NCBI RefSeq assembly: GCF_023204835.1 | Contig: NZ_CP096270.1 | Coordinates: 620,001-684,000, forward strand | Direction of reading: 5' to 3' | DNA from: Salinarchaeum laminariae | Lineage (GTDB): Archaea; Halobacteriota; Halobacteria; Halobacteriales; Salinarchaeaceae | Length of the DNA: 64,000 nt | In this document: positions 1 through 8,880 of the stretch, one piece after another | How positions within the stretch are numbered: position 1 is the first letter of the stretch | How the letters are laid out: every line of letters starts with the position of its first letter | The notes under the pieces: generated by a model | Database searches by the model: none | The model's input: only the letters and a program-made list of their open reading frames with translations | Told to the model about the DNA's origin: nothing | Position numbers and translations under genes: made by a program

Positions 1-1
1 A

Positions 2-2026
2 CCAGCGGTGGACGTGACGATCGACAACGAGACGGTTCTCTCCGGCGTCGAGTTCGGGACGGTCAGCGACTACCTCACTGTGGAGGCCGGGACGTACAAC
101 GTGACCATCGCGTCGGCGACTGATTCCGACGCTATCGTCTTCGACGAGGAGGTCACGTTCGATCCCCGATCCGTAACGACAGTCGCCGCTAGCGGCGAGG
201 TCAGTGAGAGCGCCGCGACGGCGTTCGAACCGATCGCGTTCGAGGACGACGGCCTCACGCCCGCTGCCAACGAGAGCGCACTCCGCGTCGTCCACCTCGT
301 GCCCGACGCGCCAGCCGTGGACGTCACCGCCGCCAACGGGAACGTCGTCCTCGCAGAGAACGTGAGTTTCCGGAACGCCTCGGAGTACGTGAGCGTCCCC
401 GCCGGCAACTACACCGTCGAGATCAGGGCCGAAACGGAGGACAACGACGGGTCGATTCTCACGACCGTGGACGCGTCCCTCGAGAACGGTACGGCGTACT
501 CAGCGTTCGCCGTCGGCTATCTGCTCCCCGACGAGGCGCCCGCGGACATCCCCGTCGAGATCGTCCTCTCGGAGGACGCCTCCCAGACCGTTGCGCTGCC
601 AAGCGATCGAGCGACGAACGATGAGGGAGAAGATGAGGGTAAAACAGACCACGACACCGAGGATGACGCCGGAGACGATGCTGGCGACGATGACGGCGCC
701 GACGCTGACGACGATGACGGCGCCGACGCTGACGACGATGCAACAGCCAATGGCGGCGGCGATAGCTCGGATGACGCGGATGGGTCGGACGACGATAGCG
801 ATTCGAACGGCGAATCGACCGACGAGAGTGAGGACGAGAGCGATCCCGGAACCGACGACGGGGCCGAGAGTGGCGATGGCGACGGCGATGCTGCTAGCGG
901 CGATGATTCTTCCAGCGACGACGGAACGGACGACACCACGTCAGAGGCCGGTTCGGAGACGGTCGATGAGTGCCGGGTCATCGACGAGCCCGGGACGTTC
1001 GAGGTGACCCAGAACCTCGGGAGCACGAACGTCCAGTCGATCGACATCGGCAACGGGATCGTCCGGCAGACCTGTCTCGCGATTCAGAGCAGTGACGTCG
1101 TGCTCGACGGCGGCGGGTTCGTCGTCAGTGGCTCCGGCGGAGACCTGAGCGTCGGCGTGCACGTCTACGACCCGGCCGGGTCGACGGTAGAGAACGTGAC
1201 GGTCCGCAATCTGCGGGTCGAGAACTGGGACAACGGCGTGCAGGTCGGCGTCGACACCTGGGCAGTCAATTCGGCCGGCCCCGCTACGGCGCGCATCGAG
1301 AACGTCCAGTCGATCGGCAACGGTCACCACGGGTTCTTCGTGGTCGGAGCTGGAACCGAACTCAGCTCGGTCGTCGCGAACGATAACGGCGCGAGCGGAA
1401 TCGGTGTGTTCGATTCAGGCAGCGTACAGGTGACCGGGGCGACCACGACCGGGAACGCCGAACACGGCGTGGCGCTGCTCGAGGAAGTCTTCGACAGCAC
1501 CGTCACCGACGTCACGACCACCGGCAACGGCGGCGCCGAAATCTACGTTGGAGACCTGTCCTCCGGGAACACGTTCACGGATATCACGTTCGGATCCGAG
1601 GGCGATTCGGTGGAGGGGATCGACGGGACCGACAACACGATCGACGATCGTCCCGCGAACGCCAGCGAGACAGACGATGAGTCAGACAGTGATCCCTCCG
1701 AGGATAATGGGGACGAATCGGAGTCCGAAGCTGCAGATGGAAACGGGACTGACAGCGGGAACGAGTCCGATACCGACGCTGGGGGCAACGGTGATGCCGA
1801 CGGCGGGAATCAGACCGGTGCCGATGGTGAGGCCGATGTAGATGGTGGGACCGGCGCTAGGAACGACACCGATACCGATGACGGGAGCGGCGCTGGGAAC
1901 CAGACCGGCTCAGACAGTGGGCCCGATGCTGGGACCGAGAATGACGCCGACGGCGCGGGAGAGGGTGAGAACGGAACCGATGTCGAAGACGGAGACGGAG
2001 GCGGTGGCGTGAACGAATCCACCTGA
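2..2026 (+). CDS. Secreted DUF4397 / right-handed beta-helix protein (5' partial)
   Basis: The reading frame is open from the window edge, so the true start lies upstream. The first residues (PAVDVTIDN) match the start of the second repeat (PAVDVTAAN), so two DUF4397-type beta-sandwich repeats are present, at roughly residues 1-65 and 90-190. A very acidic Asp/Ser/Gly linker follows (about 200-320), then a region (about 325-555) with short repeats such as VENVTVRNLRVEN and TGATTTGNAEHGVAL. These are typical of NosD/pectate-lyase-like parallel beta-helices. A second acidic tail rich in DDGSGAGN-type repeats ends the protein. I see no catalytic motif. The composition suggests an extracellular or cell-surface protein of a haloarchaeon. 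The acidic linker contains a perfect 24-bp tandem DNA duplication at 686-733. The role is unknown; adhesion or polysaccharide binding is a guess. Confidence 0.75.
   Translation, partial: PAVDVTIDNETVLSGVEFGTVSDYLTVEAGTYNVTIASATDSDAIVFDEEVTFDPRSVTTVAASGEVSESAATAFEPIAFEDDGLTPAANESALRVVHLVPDAPAVDVTAANGNVVLAENVSFRNASEYVSVPAGNYTVEIRAETEDNDGSILTTVDASLENGTAYSAFAVGYLLPDEAPADIPVEIVLSEDASQTVALPSDRATNDEGEDEGKTDHDTEDDAGDDAGDDDGADADDDDGADADDDATANGGGDSSDDADGSDDDSDSNGESTDESEDESDPGTDDGAESGDGDGDAASGDDSSSDDGTDDTTSEAGSETVDECRVIDEPGTFEVTQNLGSTNVQSIDIGNGIVRQTCLAIQSSDVVLDGGGFVVSGSGGDLSVGVHVYDPAGSTVENVTVRNLRVENWDNGVQVGVDTWAVNSAGPATARIENVQSIGNGHHGFFVVGAGTELSSVVANDNGASGIGVFDSGSVQVTGATTTGNAEHGVALLEEVFDSTVTDVTTTGNGGAEIYVGDLSSGNTFTDITFGSEGDSVEGIDGTDNTIDDRPANASETDDESDSDPSEDNGDESESEAADGNGTDSGNESDTDAGGNGDADGGNQTGADGEADVDGGTGARNDTDTDDGSGAGNQTGSDSGPDAGTENDADGAGEGENGTDVEDGDGGGGVNEST
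686..733 (+). repeat. Perfect 24-bp tandem duplication inside acidic linker
   Basis: Two exact 24-bp units (686-709 and 710-733) encode a repeated Asp/Ala/Gly segment of the linker in the beta-helix protein. This looks like recent slippage in a low-complexity coding region. Confidence 0.85.
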
Positions 2027-2099
2027 CTGGCGGTGGCGGTGGCCATCCTGCGAGAGTTTCAGTCGTGCGGCCCGCCGGTTGCCCTCCGCAGCTATCGAC

Positions 2100-2507
2100 T
2101 CACACCGCGTCGACGTCGGTTCCCGTCGCCCGATCCCAGCCGTAGGACAGCCCGGCGTAACCGGCGGCGGCGAACCCCCAGCAACCTGCAGCGACGGGGA
2201 CACTCCCGGCACCGCGGAGCAGCCAGCCCATACCGAGCACGACCGTGACGAGCAGCGCGAACAGGTGGAGCCCGAACCCGCCACGTACGAGCAGGGAATC
2301 GCTGGCCTCGGTCCGGTTGGCCAGTCGACGGCCGGCCGCCGCGATCACGAGGCCGAGCGGCACGCAGACCAGGCCGAGGAGAAGAAAGGCCACGTCCGCC
2401 GGCGTAGCTTCAGGCGAGAGCGTCCCCGCGACCGCGAGTGCGCCACCGCCGACGCCGACGATCATCCCCGCGACGGTCGTCACCCTCTCGAGACGCTCCG
2501 CGTTCAT
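2100..2507 (-). CDS. Small haloarchaeal membrane protein
   Basis: 135 residues starting MNAERLERVTT. Upstream in-frame codons exist, but this ATG gives the membrane protein a clean N-terminus. Four hydrophobic stretches (about 13-31, 39-57, 72-90 and 92-112) suggest a four-helix integral membrane protein with a short acidic C-terminus. The family is not recognised. It is convergent with the preceding secreted-protein gene and divergent from the phosphate permease gene. No catalytic residues are evident. Confidence 0.6.
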   Translation of the reverse strand: MNAERLERVTTVAGMIVGVGGGALAVAGTLSPEATPADVAFLLLGLVCVPLGLVIAAAGRRLANRTEASDSLLVRGGFGLHLFALLVTVVLGMGWLLRGAGSVPVAAGCWGFAAAGYAGLSYGWDRATGTDVDAV

Positions 2508-2704
2508 ACCCACCGACAGCCCCGCCGGCGTCAACTGCGTTGCGCTCTGCGTCGTCCGGGCCGTTCGATGCCGTCCCGCTGTCTCTACGCACCGGCCGAG
2601 ACGAGAGAGCGACCGATCGGACGAAGTTCCCAGTCTCCCCACCAGGCCTGCCAGGTATCCGGTCCCGGTAGCCTATTGTATCGCGGCCGAGAATCCCGTG
2701 ACGA

Positions 2705-3889
2705 ATGGTCGATCCCGCGACGATCGCGACCTTCCTCGTCGCCGGACTCGCGAGTCTGTTCATGGCCTGGGCGATCGGCGCTGGCTCCTCCGGCTCGACG
2801 CCCTTCGCGCCCGCCGTGGGCGCCAACGCGATCTCCATCATGCGGGCGGGATTCATCGTCGGGTTGCTGGGCTTCGCCGGCGCCGTCGTCCAGGGCGCGA
2901 ACGTCACGGAGGCCGTCGGCCGCGAGCTCATCGTCGGCGACCCACTCACCGCGCAGGCGGCGGCGCTCGCGCTGACGATCGCCGCGGCGCTCGTCGCAGT
3001 TGGAATCTTCGCCGGCTATCCGATCGCGACGGCGTTCACCGTCACCGGTGCCGTCGTCGGCGTCGGACTGGCGATGGGTGGCGATCCCGCCTGGGACAAG
3101 TACGTCGAGATCACCAGCCTCTGGGTCCTCGTCCCCTTCGTCGGCGGCGGTATCGCCTTCCTCACCGCACGACTGCTCCGCCGGGAGGGTGTTCGGGACG
3201 AACGGCTTCTTCCCGCACTCGCTGCGGTCGTCGGGGCGCTGATCGCGAACGTCCAGATCGCGCTCCTCGGAGCCGACGGACAGGGGTCGACGATCGCCGC
3301 GAGGCTTGGCGCAGGCGTTCCTGCGTCACCGACCGTCGGGCAAGCGCTCGCGACGGTCGCCGTCGCGCTCCTGTTCGCCGGCGTGCTCTACCGTGAGATG
3401 GGGATCGACGCCGCTCGCGGCCAGCGACGGTTTCTGCTCGCGCTCGGCGGGCTCGTCGCCTTCTCCGCGGGTGGGAGCCAGGTCGGGCTGGCGATCGGCC
3501 CGCTCCTGCCGCTGCTCGATCCCTACGACGTCTCGGTGTTCGCTGTGCTCGCCGGCGGCGGGTTCGGCCTGCTCGTCGGCTCATGGACCGGTGCGCCGCG
3601 AATGATCAAGGCGATCTCACAGGACTACTCCTCGCTGGGACCGCGCCGATCGATCGCGGCGTTGATTCCCTCCTTCGCGATCGCACAGGCCGCCGTCCTC
3701 TTCGGGATCCCGGTCTCCTTCAACGAGATCATCGTCTCCTCGATCGTCGGTGCGGGCTACGCTGGCGGCGAGGGCGTTTCGAAATCGAAGATGGGCTACA
3801 CGGTACTGGCGTGGATCGGGTCGCTCGTGCTCGCGATCGGCCTCGGGTTCGGTCTCTATACCGTGATGTCACTGGCGCTCGGGCTGTAG
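2705..3889 (+). CDS. PiT/PHO4-family inorganic phosphate permease
   Basis: A 394-residue, very hydrophobic protein with about ten membrane helices. It has the two inverted halves of the PiT (SLC20) family: an N-terminal signature GANAISIMRAGF at 39-50 and its counterpart GAPRMIKAISQDYSSLGP near 295-312, followed by PVSFNEIIVSSIVGAGYAGG. PiT proteins import phosphate with Na+ or H+. The length is normal for archaeal members. No DUF47 (PhoU-like) partner gene, which often accompanies PiT transporters, lies next to it. The ATG at 2705 directly precedes the first hydrophobic helix. Confidence is high for the family and lower for ion coupling. Confidence 0.9.
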   Translation: MVDPATIATFLVAGLASLFMAWAIGAGSSGSTPFAPAVGANAISIMRAGFIVGLLGFAGAVVQGANVTEAVGRELIVGDPLTAQAAALALTIAAALVAVGIFAGYPIATAFTVTGAVVGVGLAMGGDPAWDKYVEITSLWVLVPFVGGGIAFLTARLLRREGVRDERLLPALAAVVGALIANVQIALLGADGQGSTIAARLGAGVPASPTVGQALATVAVALLFAGVLYREMGIDAARGQRRFLLALGGLVAFSAGGSQVGLAIGPLLPLLDPYDVSVFAVLAGGGFGLLVGSWTGAPRMIKAISQDYSSLGPRRSIAALIPSFAIAQAAVLFGIPVSFNEIIVSSIVGAGYAGGEGVSKSKMGYTVLAWIGSLVLAIGLGFGLYTVMSLALGL

Positions 3890-3991
3890 GCACGCGGCGG
3901 GGTTGTCCGACCGGCTTCGCTACCGGAGAGCGTGTGCTGAGCAAAATGAAGTCCTGGAGAAATCGACGGCTGCCCCGGACGCGTCGGCGCC

Positions 3992-5353
3992 TCAGTTCTG
4001 GGCCTCGTCCTCGGCCAGCGCCTCGGCTTCGGCCTCGGTGACCTCGTGTTTCTGGAGGCGGGCCTCGAGGATGCGCGTGTTCTCGACGCGCTCGACGCGG
4101 ATGTCGATGTTCTCGTAGCTGATCTCCTCGCCGGCCTCGACGAGCCGGCCCGCACGGTTGAAGATGAACCCGGCGATGGTCTCGAACTCCTCGCCCTCCG
4201 GGATGTCGACGTCGAGGGCCTCGTTGACCTCTTCGATGTTGACCTCGCCTCGGACGACGAGCGTGTTGTCGTCGACTCGCTCGATGGGCTCGTCCTCTTC
4301 GCCCTCGAGGATCTCGCCGACGATCTCCTCGACCATGTCCTCCATCGTGATCAGCCCCTCCGTGGTGCCGAACTCGTCGATGACGACGACCATGTGAACG
4401 CGCTCCTCGCGCATCTCCGAGAGCAGTTCGTCGGCGTTCTTGGACTCTGGGACGTGGAGCGTGGGGTTGATCAGGTCGCGGATGTCGACGTCGTTCTCGC
4501 CGTACTGTGTGTCCCGGACGAGGTCGCGGATGTGGACCACGCCGATGACGTTGTCGAGGCTGCCTTCGTAGACGGGGATCCGGGCGTGGCCGCTCTGAAC
4601 GCAGGTCGAGAGCGCCTCGTCGGCGCTCGCCTCGACGTCGACGGCCGTCATGTCGAGACGGGGCGTCATGACCTCCTTCGCGATGGTGTTGTTGAAACGG
4701 AAGATGCGCTGGAGCAGCTGGTGTTCGTCCTCCTCCAGCACGCCGGCGCGCTCTCCGGTTTCGATCATGTCCTTGATCTCCGATCTGGTGACGTACGTGC
4801 TCTCGATCGAGGATCTGCCCCCAGTGACGCGGTTGAGGATCCGCGTGAGATAGTCGACCAGGACGACCATCGGGAGCATGACGTACTCCGAGAACTTCAG
4901 CGGGCGGGAGACCTTGAGCGCCCACGACTCGGTGTTCTCGACCGCGTAGGACTTGGGTGCACTCTCCCCGAACAGCAGGACGATCATCGTGATTCCGAAC
5001 GTGCTCACCAGCACCGCCGTCCCGGGGCTGTAGTAGATTCCGACGAGAGCCGTCGCGATCGACGACATCGCGATGTTGACGACGTTGTTGCCCACGAGGA
5101 TCGTCACGAGCAGCCGGTGGGGATCGTCCTTGAGCGATTTCAGCGTCCCGGATCCGGGAAGATCCTCCTCGGCGAGGTTGTCGACGGCGTGGGCCGGCAG
5201 CGAGAACATCGCGATCTCCGAGGAGGAGAAAAACGCCGAGAAACCCAGCAACAGCAGAATCGACAGTGCGCCGAGAATGGTGATCGTCGACGTGGAGGGG
5301 TCGACGAGCTGCAAGACGAACTCAGGAGTCGTCAGTACGGGCACCCAATGCAT
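3992..5353 (-). CDS. CNNM/CorC-like membrane protein with CBS domains
   Basis: 453 residues starting at MHWVPVLTTPEF; the longer open frame upstream is not protein-like. Domain order: a DUF21/CNNM transmembrane domain (about 15-185, with SAFFSSSEIAMFSLPAH and GESAPKSYAVENTE), a CBS pair (about 205-325, containing VMTPRLDM and GHARIPVYEG), then a CorC_HlyC domain (about 340-430). This is the architecture of the hemolysin C/CorC family, linked to Mg2+ or Co2+ efflux. CBS pairs usually bind adenine nucleotides. The protein should sit in the cytoplasmic membrane with its regulatory domains inside the cell. The gene is convergent with the phosphate permease gene. Confidence 0.88.
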   Translation of the reverse strand: MHWVPVLTTPEFVLQLVDPSTSTITILGALSILLLLGFSAFFSSSEIAMFSLPAHAVDNLAEEDLPGSGTLKSLKDDPHRLLVTILVGNNVVNIAMSSIATALVGIYYSPGTAVLVSTFGITMIVLLFGESAPKSYAVENTESWALKVSRPLKFSEYVMLPMVVLVDYLTRILNRVTGGRSSIESTYVTRSEIKDMIETGERAGVLEEDEHQLLQRIFRFNNTIAKEVMTPRLDMTAVDVEASADEALSTCVQSGHARIPVYEGSLDNVIGVVHIRDLVRDTQYGENDVDIRDLINPTLHVPESKNADELLSEMREERVHMVVVIDEFGTTEGLITMEDMVEEIVGEILEGEEDEPIERVDDNTLVVRGEVNIEEVNEALDVDIPEGEEFETIAGFIFNRAGRLVEAGEEISYENIDIRVERVENTRILEARLQKHEVTEAEAEALAEDEAQN

Positions 5354-5486
5354 CGAGCCGATAGTTGCTCGGGTACTAAAGTAAGTCTGTTGACCTGGCA
5401 CGAGGAAACGGGCAGTTCTAGCCGGCAAATGCTCCGAACCGTCGGTCACAGCCTCGCGCGAACCACAGTGTTCCGTGCGCCGCGAA

Positions 5487-5846
5487 CTACTCCGATCGTC
5501 CGATCCGACCGAGATGAGTGTCTCGGAAGCTCTCCTCCTTGAGCCCGTAGCCGATCGAGCGGTCCATTCCGACGTGGAACAGCCAGACGAGCCCGCCACT
5601 GGTCGCCAGCGCCGCACCGCTCCAGAGTCCGACCCCAATCAGTGCCAGCGGCCAGGTGTAGACGTGCGCCAGATTGTACGTGAACGCTCCAACCTCGTCG
5701 CCGAGCAGGTAGCCCGCCGACGACAGGTCCGGCGCGAACAGGAGAAGGGCGAACAGCAGGATCCCACCCCCGTTCCAGTGGTAGCCGACGCCCGCCGCAA
5801 TAAGAACGGCCAGCGCCTCGAATCGCAAGAACAGCCTCGTGTCCAT
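5487..5846 (-). CDS. DUF4260 family membrane protein
   Basis: 119 residues with four hydrophobic segments. It carries the DUF4260 pattern APDLSSAGYLLGDEVGAFTYNLAHVYTWPL in the middle and HVGMDRSIGYGLKEESFRDTHLG at the C-terminus. The family is small, membrane-embedded and of unknown function. A T-rich element (minus strand, about 5866-5873) lies 20-27 bp upstream of the ATG, which fits a leaderless transcript. Confidence 0.85.
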   Translation of the reverse strand: MDTRLFLRFEALAVLIAAGVGYHWNGGGILLFALLLFAPDLSSAGYLLGDEVGAFTYNLAHVYTWPLALIGVGLWSGAALATSGGLVWLFHVGMDRSIGYGLKEESFRDTHLGRIGRSE

Positions 5847-6202
5847 GCAGGTCGCTCGCGGGCCGGCGAGAAAAACGTGTACCTCTACGCCCCCGCGAAC
5901 GCGAGATCACCCACCGCGACGACCGCCACCGCCGACCGCCGAACGCTCCATGACGCAGCCCACAGAGGTATCGGCGATGTCGCCACCCACCGTGTTTTCG
6001 TGAGCCCTGACCAGCCACCATCGGGTGGGAATGGAAGGGGCCGACCGCTCGCGTGGGCTCAGGAAGTAAGCACCGCAGCCGAACGGAGTGAGGCGAGGAG
6101 CGCAACGACTGAGCGTGCGCGAGCGGGAGGGGGCTTCCAAGCCGTCTGCTGCCATGCGATTCATGCAGCAACGTAGAGCAAAACGCCACCCAACGCTTCG
6201 AA
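5847..6202. other. Intergenic region with one structured repeat copy
   Basis: No convincing gene lies between the DUF4260 gene and the next minus-strand gene. The promoter of the DUF4260 gene occupies the left edge. The right half (6023-6142) is a copy of the dispersed ~125-bp repeat described separately. Open frames here are shadows of the repeat. Confidence 0.6.
6023..6142 (+). repeat. Dispersed structured repeat, copy A
   Basis: It begins GGGTGGGAATGGAAGGGG and ends GGAGGGGGCTTCCAAGC, like the other copies. The inner arms CCGCTCGCG and CGCGAGCGG are exact reverse complements. The middle carries AAGCACCGCAG and purine-rich GAGGCGAGGAGCGC. This is the plus orientation. Confidence 0.85.
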
Positions 6203-6646
6203 TTATTCGCCGTCGAGCTGTTCGGCGATGGAGGCCAGCGAGTCGTCGGGCGAGCTCGAGGGCGCGTCGTAGACGATCGACTCCCCGGGCGCTCGCAGCC
6301 CGTAGGCGAACCCGGCTTCGATCACGTCGAGGTGGACGGTCCGACCCAGCGACAGCCCGGCGTCGCCCAACCATTCGCGCAGCCGATTCTCGCCGTCGCC
6401 GGGCGAGCGCACGAGATCTGACGTGTCGAAGACGCCGGTCGCGCGGACGCTACCGGAGTACGTCTCGAACCGGCAGTGTCGCGTCGCGCCGTCGAGCACG
6501 ATCCGGAGGATCTCGTCTGTCGGCACTGGCCCGTCCGGGCCGGTGTCGACGTCCGTCGGCAGTTCGATGGCCGGGCGGTCGATCGCGCCGTGGCCGACGA
6601 GGCTCGCGTCGATCGTCTGGAGGCCCTCCGAGCGCACGCGGTTCAT
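6203..6646 (-). CDS. Conserved haloarchaeal hypothetical protein (DUF7112-like)
   Basis: 147 residues from MNRVRSEGLQTIDASLVGH. The frame extends further upstream, but that part is arginine/valine-rich and not protein-like. The sequence is soluble and acidic, with a mixed alpha/beta pattern: IELPTDVDTGPDG, RIVLDGATRHCRFETY, then LREWLGDAGLSLGRTVHLDVIEAGFAYGLRAPGE. The phrase about a decision length plus AGFAYGLRAPGE suggests a small nucleic-acid or ligand-binding fold, but I cannot assign one. The DUF number is from memory and uncertain. It is divergent from the following plus-strand gene. Confidence 0.6.
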   Translation of the reverse strand: MNRVRSEGLQTIDASLVGHGAIDRPAIELPTDVDTGPDGPVPTDEILRIVLDGATRHCRFETYSGSVRATGVFDTSDLVRSPGDGENRLREWLGDAGLSLGRTVHLDVIEAGFAYGLRAPGESIVYDAPSSSPDDSLASIAEQLDGE

Positions 6647-6810
6647 GGCCGTCAGTGGGCGTCGCGGGCGCAAAACGGTGGCGAAAACCGGGCTCAGCCG
6701 GTGCCGAGAGGGCCCGACCATCGAGCCCAACCACACACGCACAACCACACAATCCAAGCCTACCCAGCCGACCGTCACGGCTAAGCGACCGGAGCAGATA
6801 GCCATCCCCA

Positions 6811-7398
6811 GTGTCGCACTTCGCGTACCCGTGTCCGGACTGCCGGTCGACGACGGACCTGCACGACCCGGACTGCGACTTCGGCGGCCGCTCCCGGTCG
6901 GAGATCGAGCGGGCCTACACCGACGTGCTGGCGATCCTCTCGACTGGACCGCTGCCGGCGACGGAGCTCCGGCGGCGCGTGCCCCGCGAATGGTCGCCGT
7001 TGCACGACGGCGCGCTCGCGCGCCTCCGCCGCGAGCAGCGGGTGCGCGAGGACGGGGACGCCCTCGAGATGCTGACGCCCGAGGAGCGCACCGAGGCGAT
7101 CAGCACGCCGACCCACGAGCCGCTGCGGACGGTCTACGAGCGGGGAACGGTGCCGGGCTGTCACGACAACGGCGTGTTCGCGATGATCGCCTACTACGAG
7201 ATGGTCGGGCTCTCCTGGGAGGAGACCAGAGAACGCGTCGTGGAGTGGCTCGAGGAGAGCGGTGCCTGGGCCCGCGGCGGGTTCGAGGAGTCCGATCCGA
7301 AGGCGCTCGTCGACGACAAACGCCACGTCTACGAGCAGGGCTACGGCTGGAAGGAGAAGGCGACCGCCGCAAAGCGCGTGATCGAGCGACGGGCGTAA
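6811..7398 (+). CDS. Zinc-finger/HTH-like haloarchaeal protein of unknown function
   Basis: 195 residues from a GTG start, with a TATA-like GGCTAAGC about 30 bp upstream. The N-terminus has a Cys/His cluster (CPDC at 8-11, then LHDPDCDF), likely a small zinc-binding knuckle. A winged-helix-like segment follows (about 30-90: ILSTGPLPATELRRRVPREW and ALARLRREQRVRED). The C-terminal half is a helical domain (GCHDNGVFAMIAYYEMVGLSWEETRERV and GYGWKEKATAAKRVIERRA). This suggests a DNA- or RNA-associated protein, but the family is not recognised with certainty. The downstream 40 bp is a purine-rich GAGC repeat. Confidence 0.65.
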   Translation: MSHFAYPCPDCRSTTDLHDPDCDFGGRSRSEIERAYTDVLAILSTGPLPATELRRRVPREWSPLHDGALARLRREQRVREDGDALEMLTPEERTEAISTPTHEPLRTVYERGTVPGCHDNGVFAMIAYYEMVGLSWEETRERVVEWLEESGAWARGGFEESDPKALVDDKRHVYEQGYGWKEKATAAKRVIERRA

Positions 7399-7437
7399 GA
7401 GCGAGCGAGAGCGAGAGAGAGCGAGAGAGAGAGGGCG
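7399..7437. repeat. Low-complexity GAGC/GA repeat
   Basis: A run of GAGC- and GA-type repeats directly after the stop codon of the upstream gene. It is simple-sequence DNA with no coding potential of its own. Confidence 0.7.
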
Positions 7438-7572
7438 TGACAGTGTATGCGAGTGAGTGGGTGAGTGAGCGAGCCGCTGGTGTCTGCGAGAGCGACGGTG
7501 CGGAGGGACTCGTTCGGTACCGATGATGGGAGAGCAACATCGCTAAGTGACGGCGGATCGGAGCAGGCGCCA

Positions 7573-8685
7573 ATGGGGTCGGATCTGGAGAGCGAGACGG
7601 CGGACGCCGCCGACGCTGCCGAATCGACGGACTCGGGCAGCGCCGCGGCGACCGATGACGACGGCAACGATGCCGACGCCGACGCTCCCGAGATCGCGAC
7701 GACGGTCGGCGCGGATTCGCCCGACGACGTCGTCACGTCGATCGTCCTGCCAGCGTACAACGAAGTTGGGAACCTTCGGCCGCTGATCGAGGAGATCGTC
7801 GACGTGGTGGCGGGCGAGGCGATGGCAGCGTACCGACCGGTCGAGATCCTGCTCGTCGACGACGGCAGCACTGACGGGACCGCCGACGTGATCCGGGAGC
7901 TCACCGCGGAGTACGACGCGGTCGCGGGCATCTTCCTCCGACGAAACTTCGGCCAGAGCGCAGCGCTCTGTGCCGGCTTCGACACCGCCGCCGGCGACTA
8001 CGTCGTTCCGCTGGACGCCGACGGCCAGAACAACCCGGCCGACATTCCGATGCTTCTCGATCGGCTCGGCGACGGCTACGACTGCGTCTCGGGCTGGCGA
8101 CGGGACCGCGACGATCCGATCACGAAGACGATCCCCTCGGGGATCCAGACCTACCTCGCGCGGTTTACCGGACCGGACATCCACGACTTCGGCTGCACGA
8201 TGAAGGCCTACCGGAGCGAGGCCGTCGCGGAGCTCAACCTCCGGGGCGAGGGGCATCGCTACATCCCCGCGAAGCTCTACGATCGCGGCTACAAGATCAC
8301 CGAAGAGCCGGTCGACCATCGGCCGCGAACCCACGGCTCGACGAAGTACGGCGCCGGCCGGCTGGTGCGCGGATTCGTCGACCTCGCCTTCAACATCTTC
8401 TGGAACAAGTACTCGATGCGCCCGATGCATATCATGGGCGGCATCGGCCTCCTCCTGCTGGCGGTCGGCGGCCTGATCGGCAGCCACGCCGTGTTCATGA
8501 AGTACGCGCTCGGGGACGCACTGTTGCCCCACCTCCCGCGGCTCGTGCTGGCGGTCGCGCTGATTCTCTTCGGGTTCCAGATGCTGATGTTCGGCATCCT
8601 CGCTGAGATGCTGACGAAGATCCACTACAAGGGCGAGGTGCCGTACCGCATCCAGTCCGTCGAGCGCGGAGACGACGAGCACTGA
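7573..8685 (+). CDS. GT2 glycosyltransferase, polyprenyl-phosphate sugar synthase type
   Basis: 370 residues from the ATG at 7573 (MGSDLESETAD). An upstream in-frame ATG exists but adds only low-complexity sequence. After an acidic N-terminal tail (about 1-55), the GT-A domain shows IVLPAYNEVGN, the nucleotide-binding VDDGSTDGT near residue 94 and the metal-binding LDADGQNNPAD near 146. Two transmembrane helices (about 286-308 and 318-345) end the protein, as in GtrB/DPMS-type enzymes. Such enzymes transfer a sugar from a nucleotide donor to dolichyl or undecaprenyl phosphate at the cytoplasmic membrane face. The neighbouring GT39 gene could then use the lipid-linked sugar. Donor and acceptor cannot be read from sequence. 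Confidence 0.85.
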   Translation: MGSDLESETADAADAAESTDSGSAAATDDDGNDADADAPEIATTVGADSPDDVVTSIVLPAYNEVGNLRPLIEEIVDVVAGEAMAAYRPVEILLVDDGSTDGTADVIRELTAEYDAVAGIFLRRNFGQSAALCAGFDTAAGDYVVPLDADGQNNPADIPMLLDRLGDGYDCVSGWRRDRDDPITKTIPSGIQTYLARFTGPDIHDFGCTMKAYRSEAVAELNLRGEGHRYIPAKLYDRGYKITEEPVDHRPRTHGSTKYGAGRLVRGFVDLAFNIFWNKYSMRPMHIMGGIGLLLLAVGGLIGSHAVFMKYALGDALLPHLPRLVLAVALILFGFQMLMFGILAEMLTKIHYKGEVPYRIQSVERGDDEH

Positions 8686-8880
8686 GAGTGCACGGGCCGC
8701 TCGGGACGGCCTCGATTGATCAAATCGGCCCGATCATCCATCGGTCAAATCGGCTGAGCGACTGCGGCCCCAACACCAAACGGAGGTGACGGTCACGTCT
8801 GAATCAACGAAATCGCACGGCCGTCGCCGAGGACCGAACCACGACCGTATAATAGGCTGCTACGGATAGCAGCGAACACT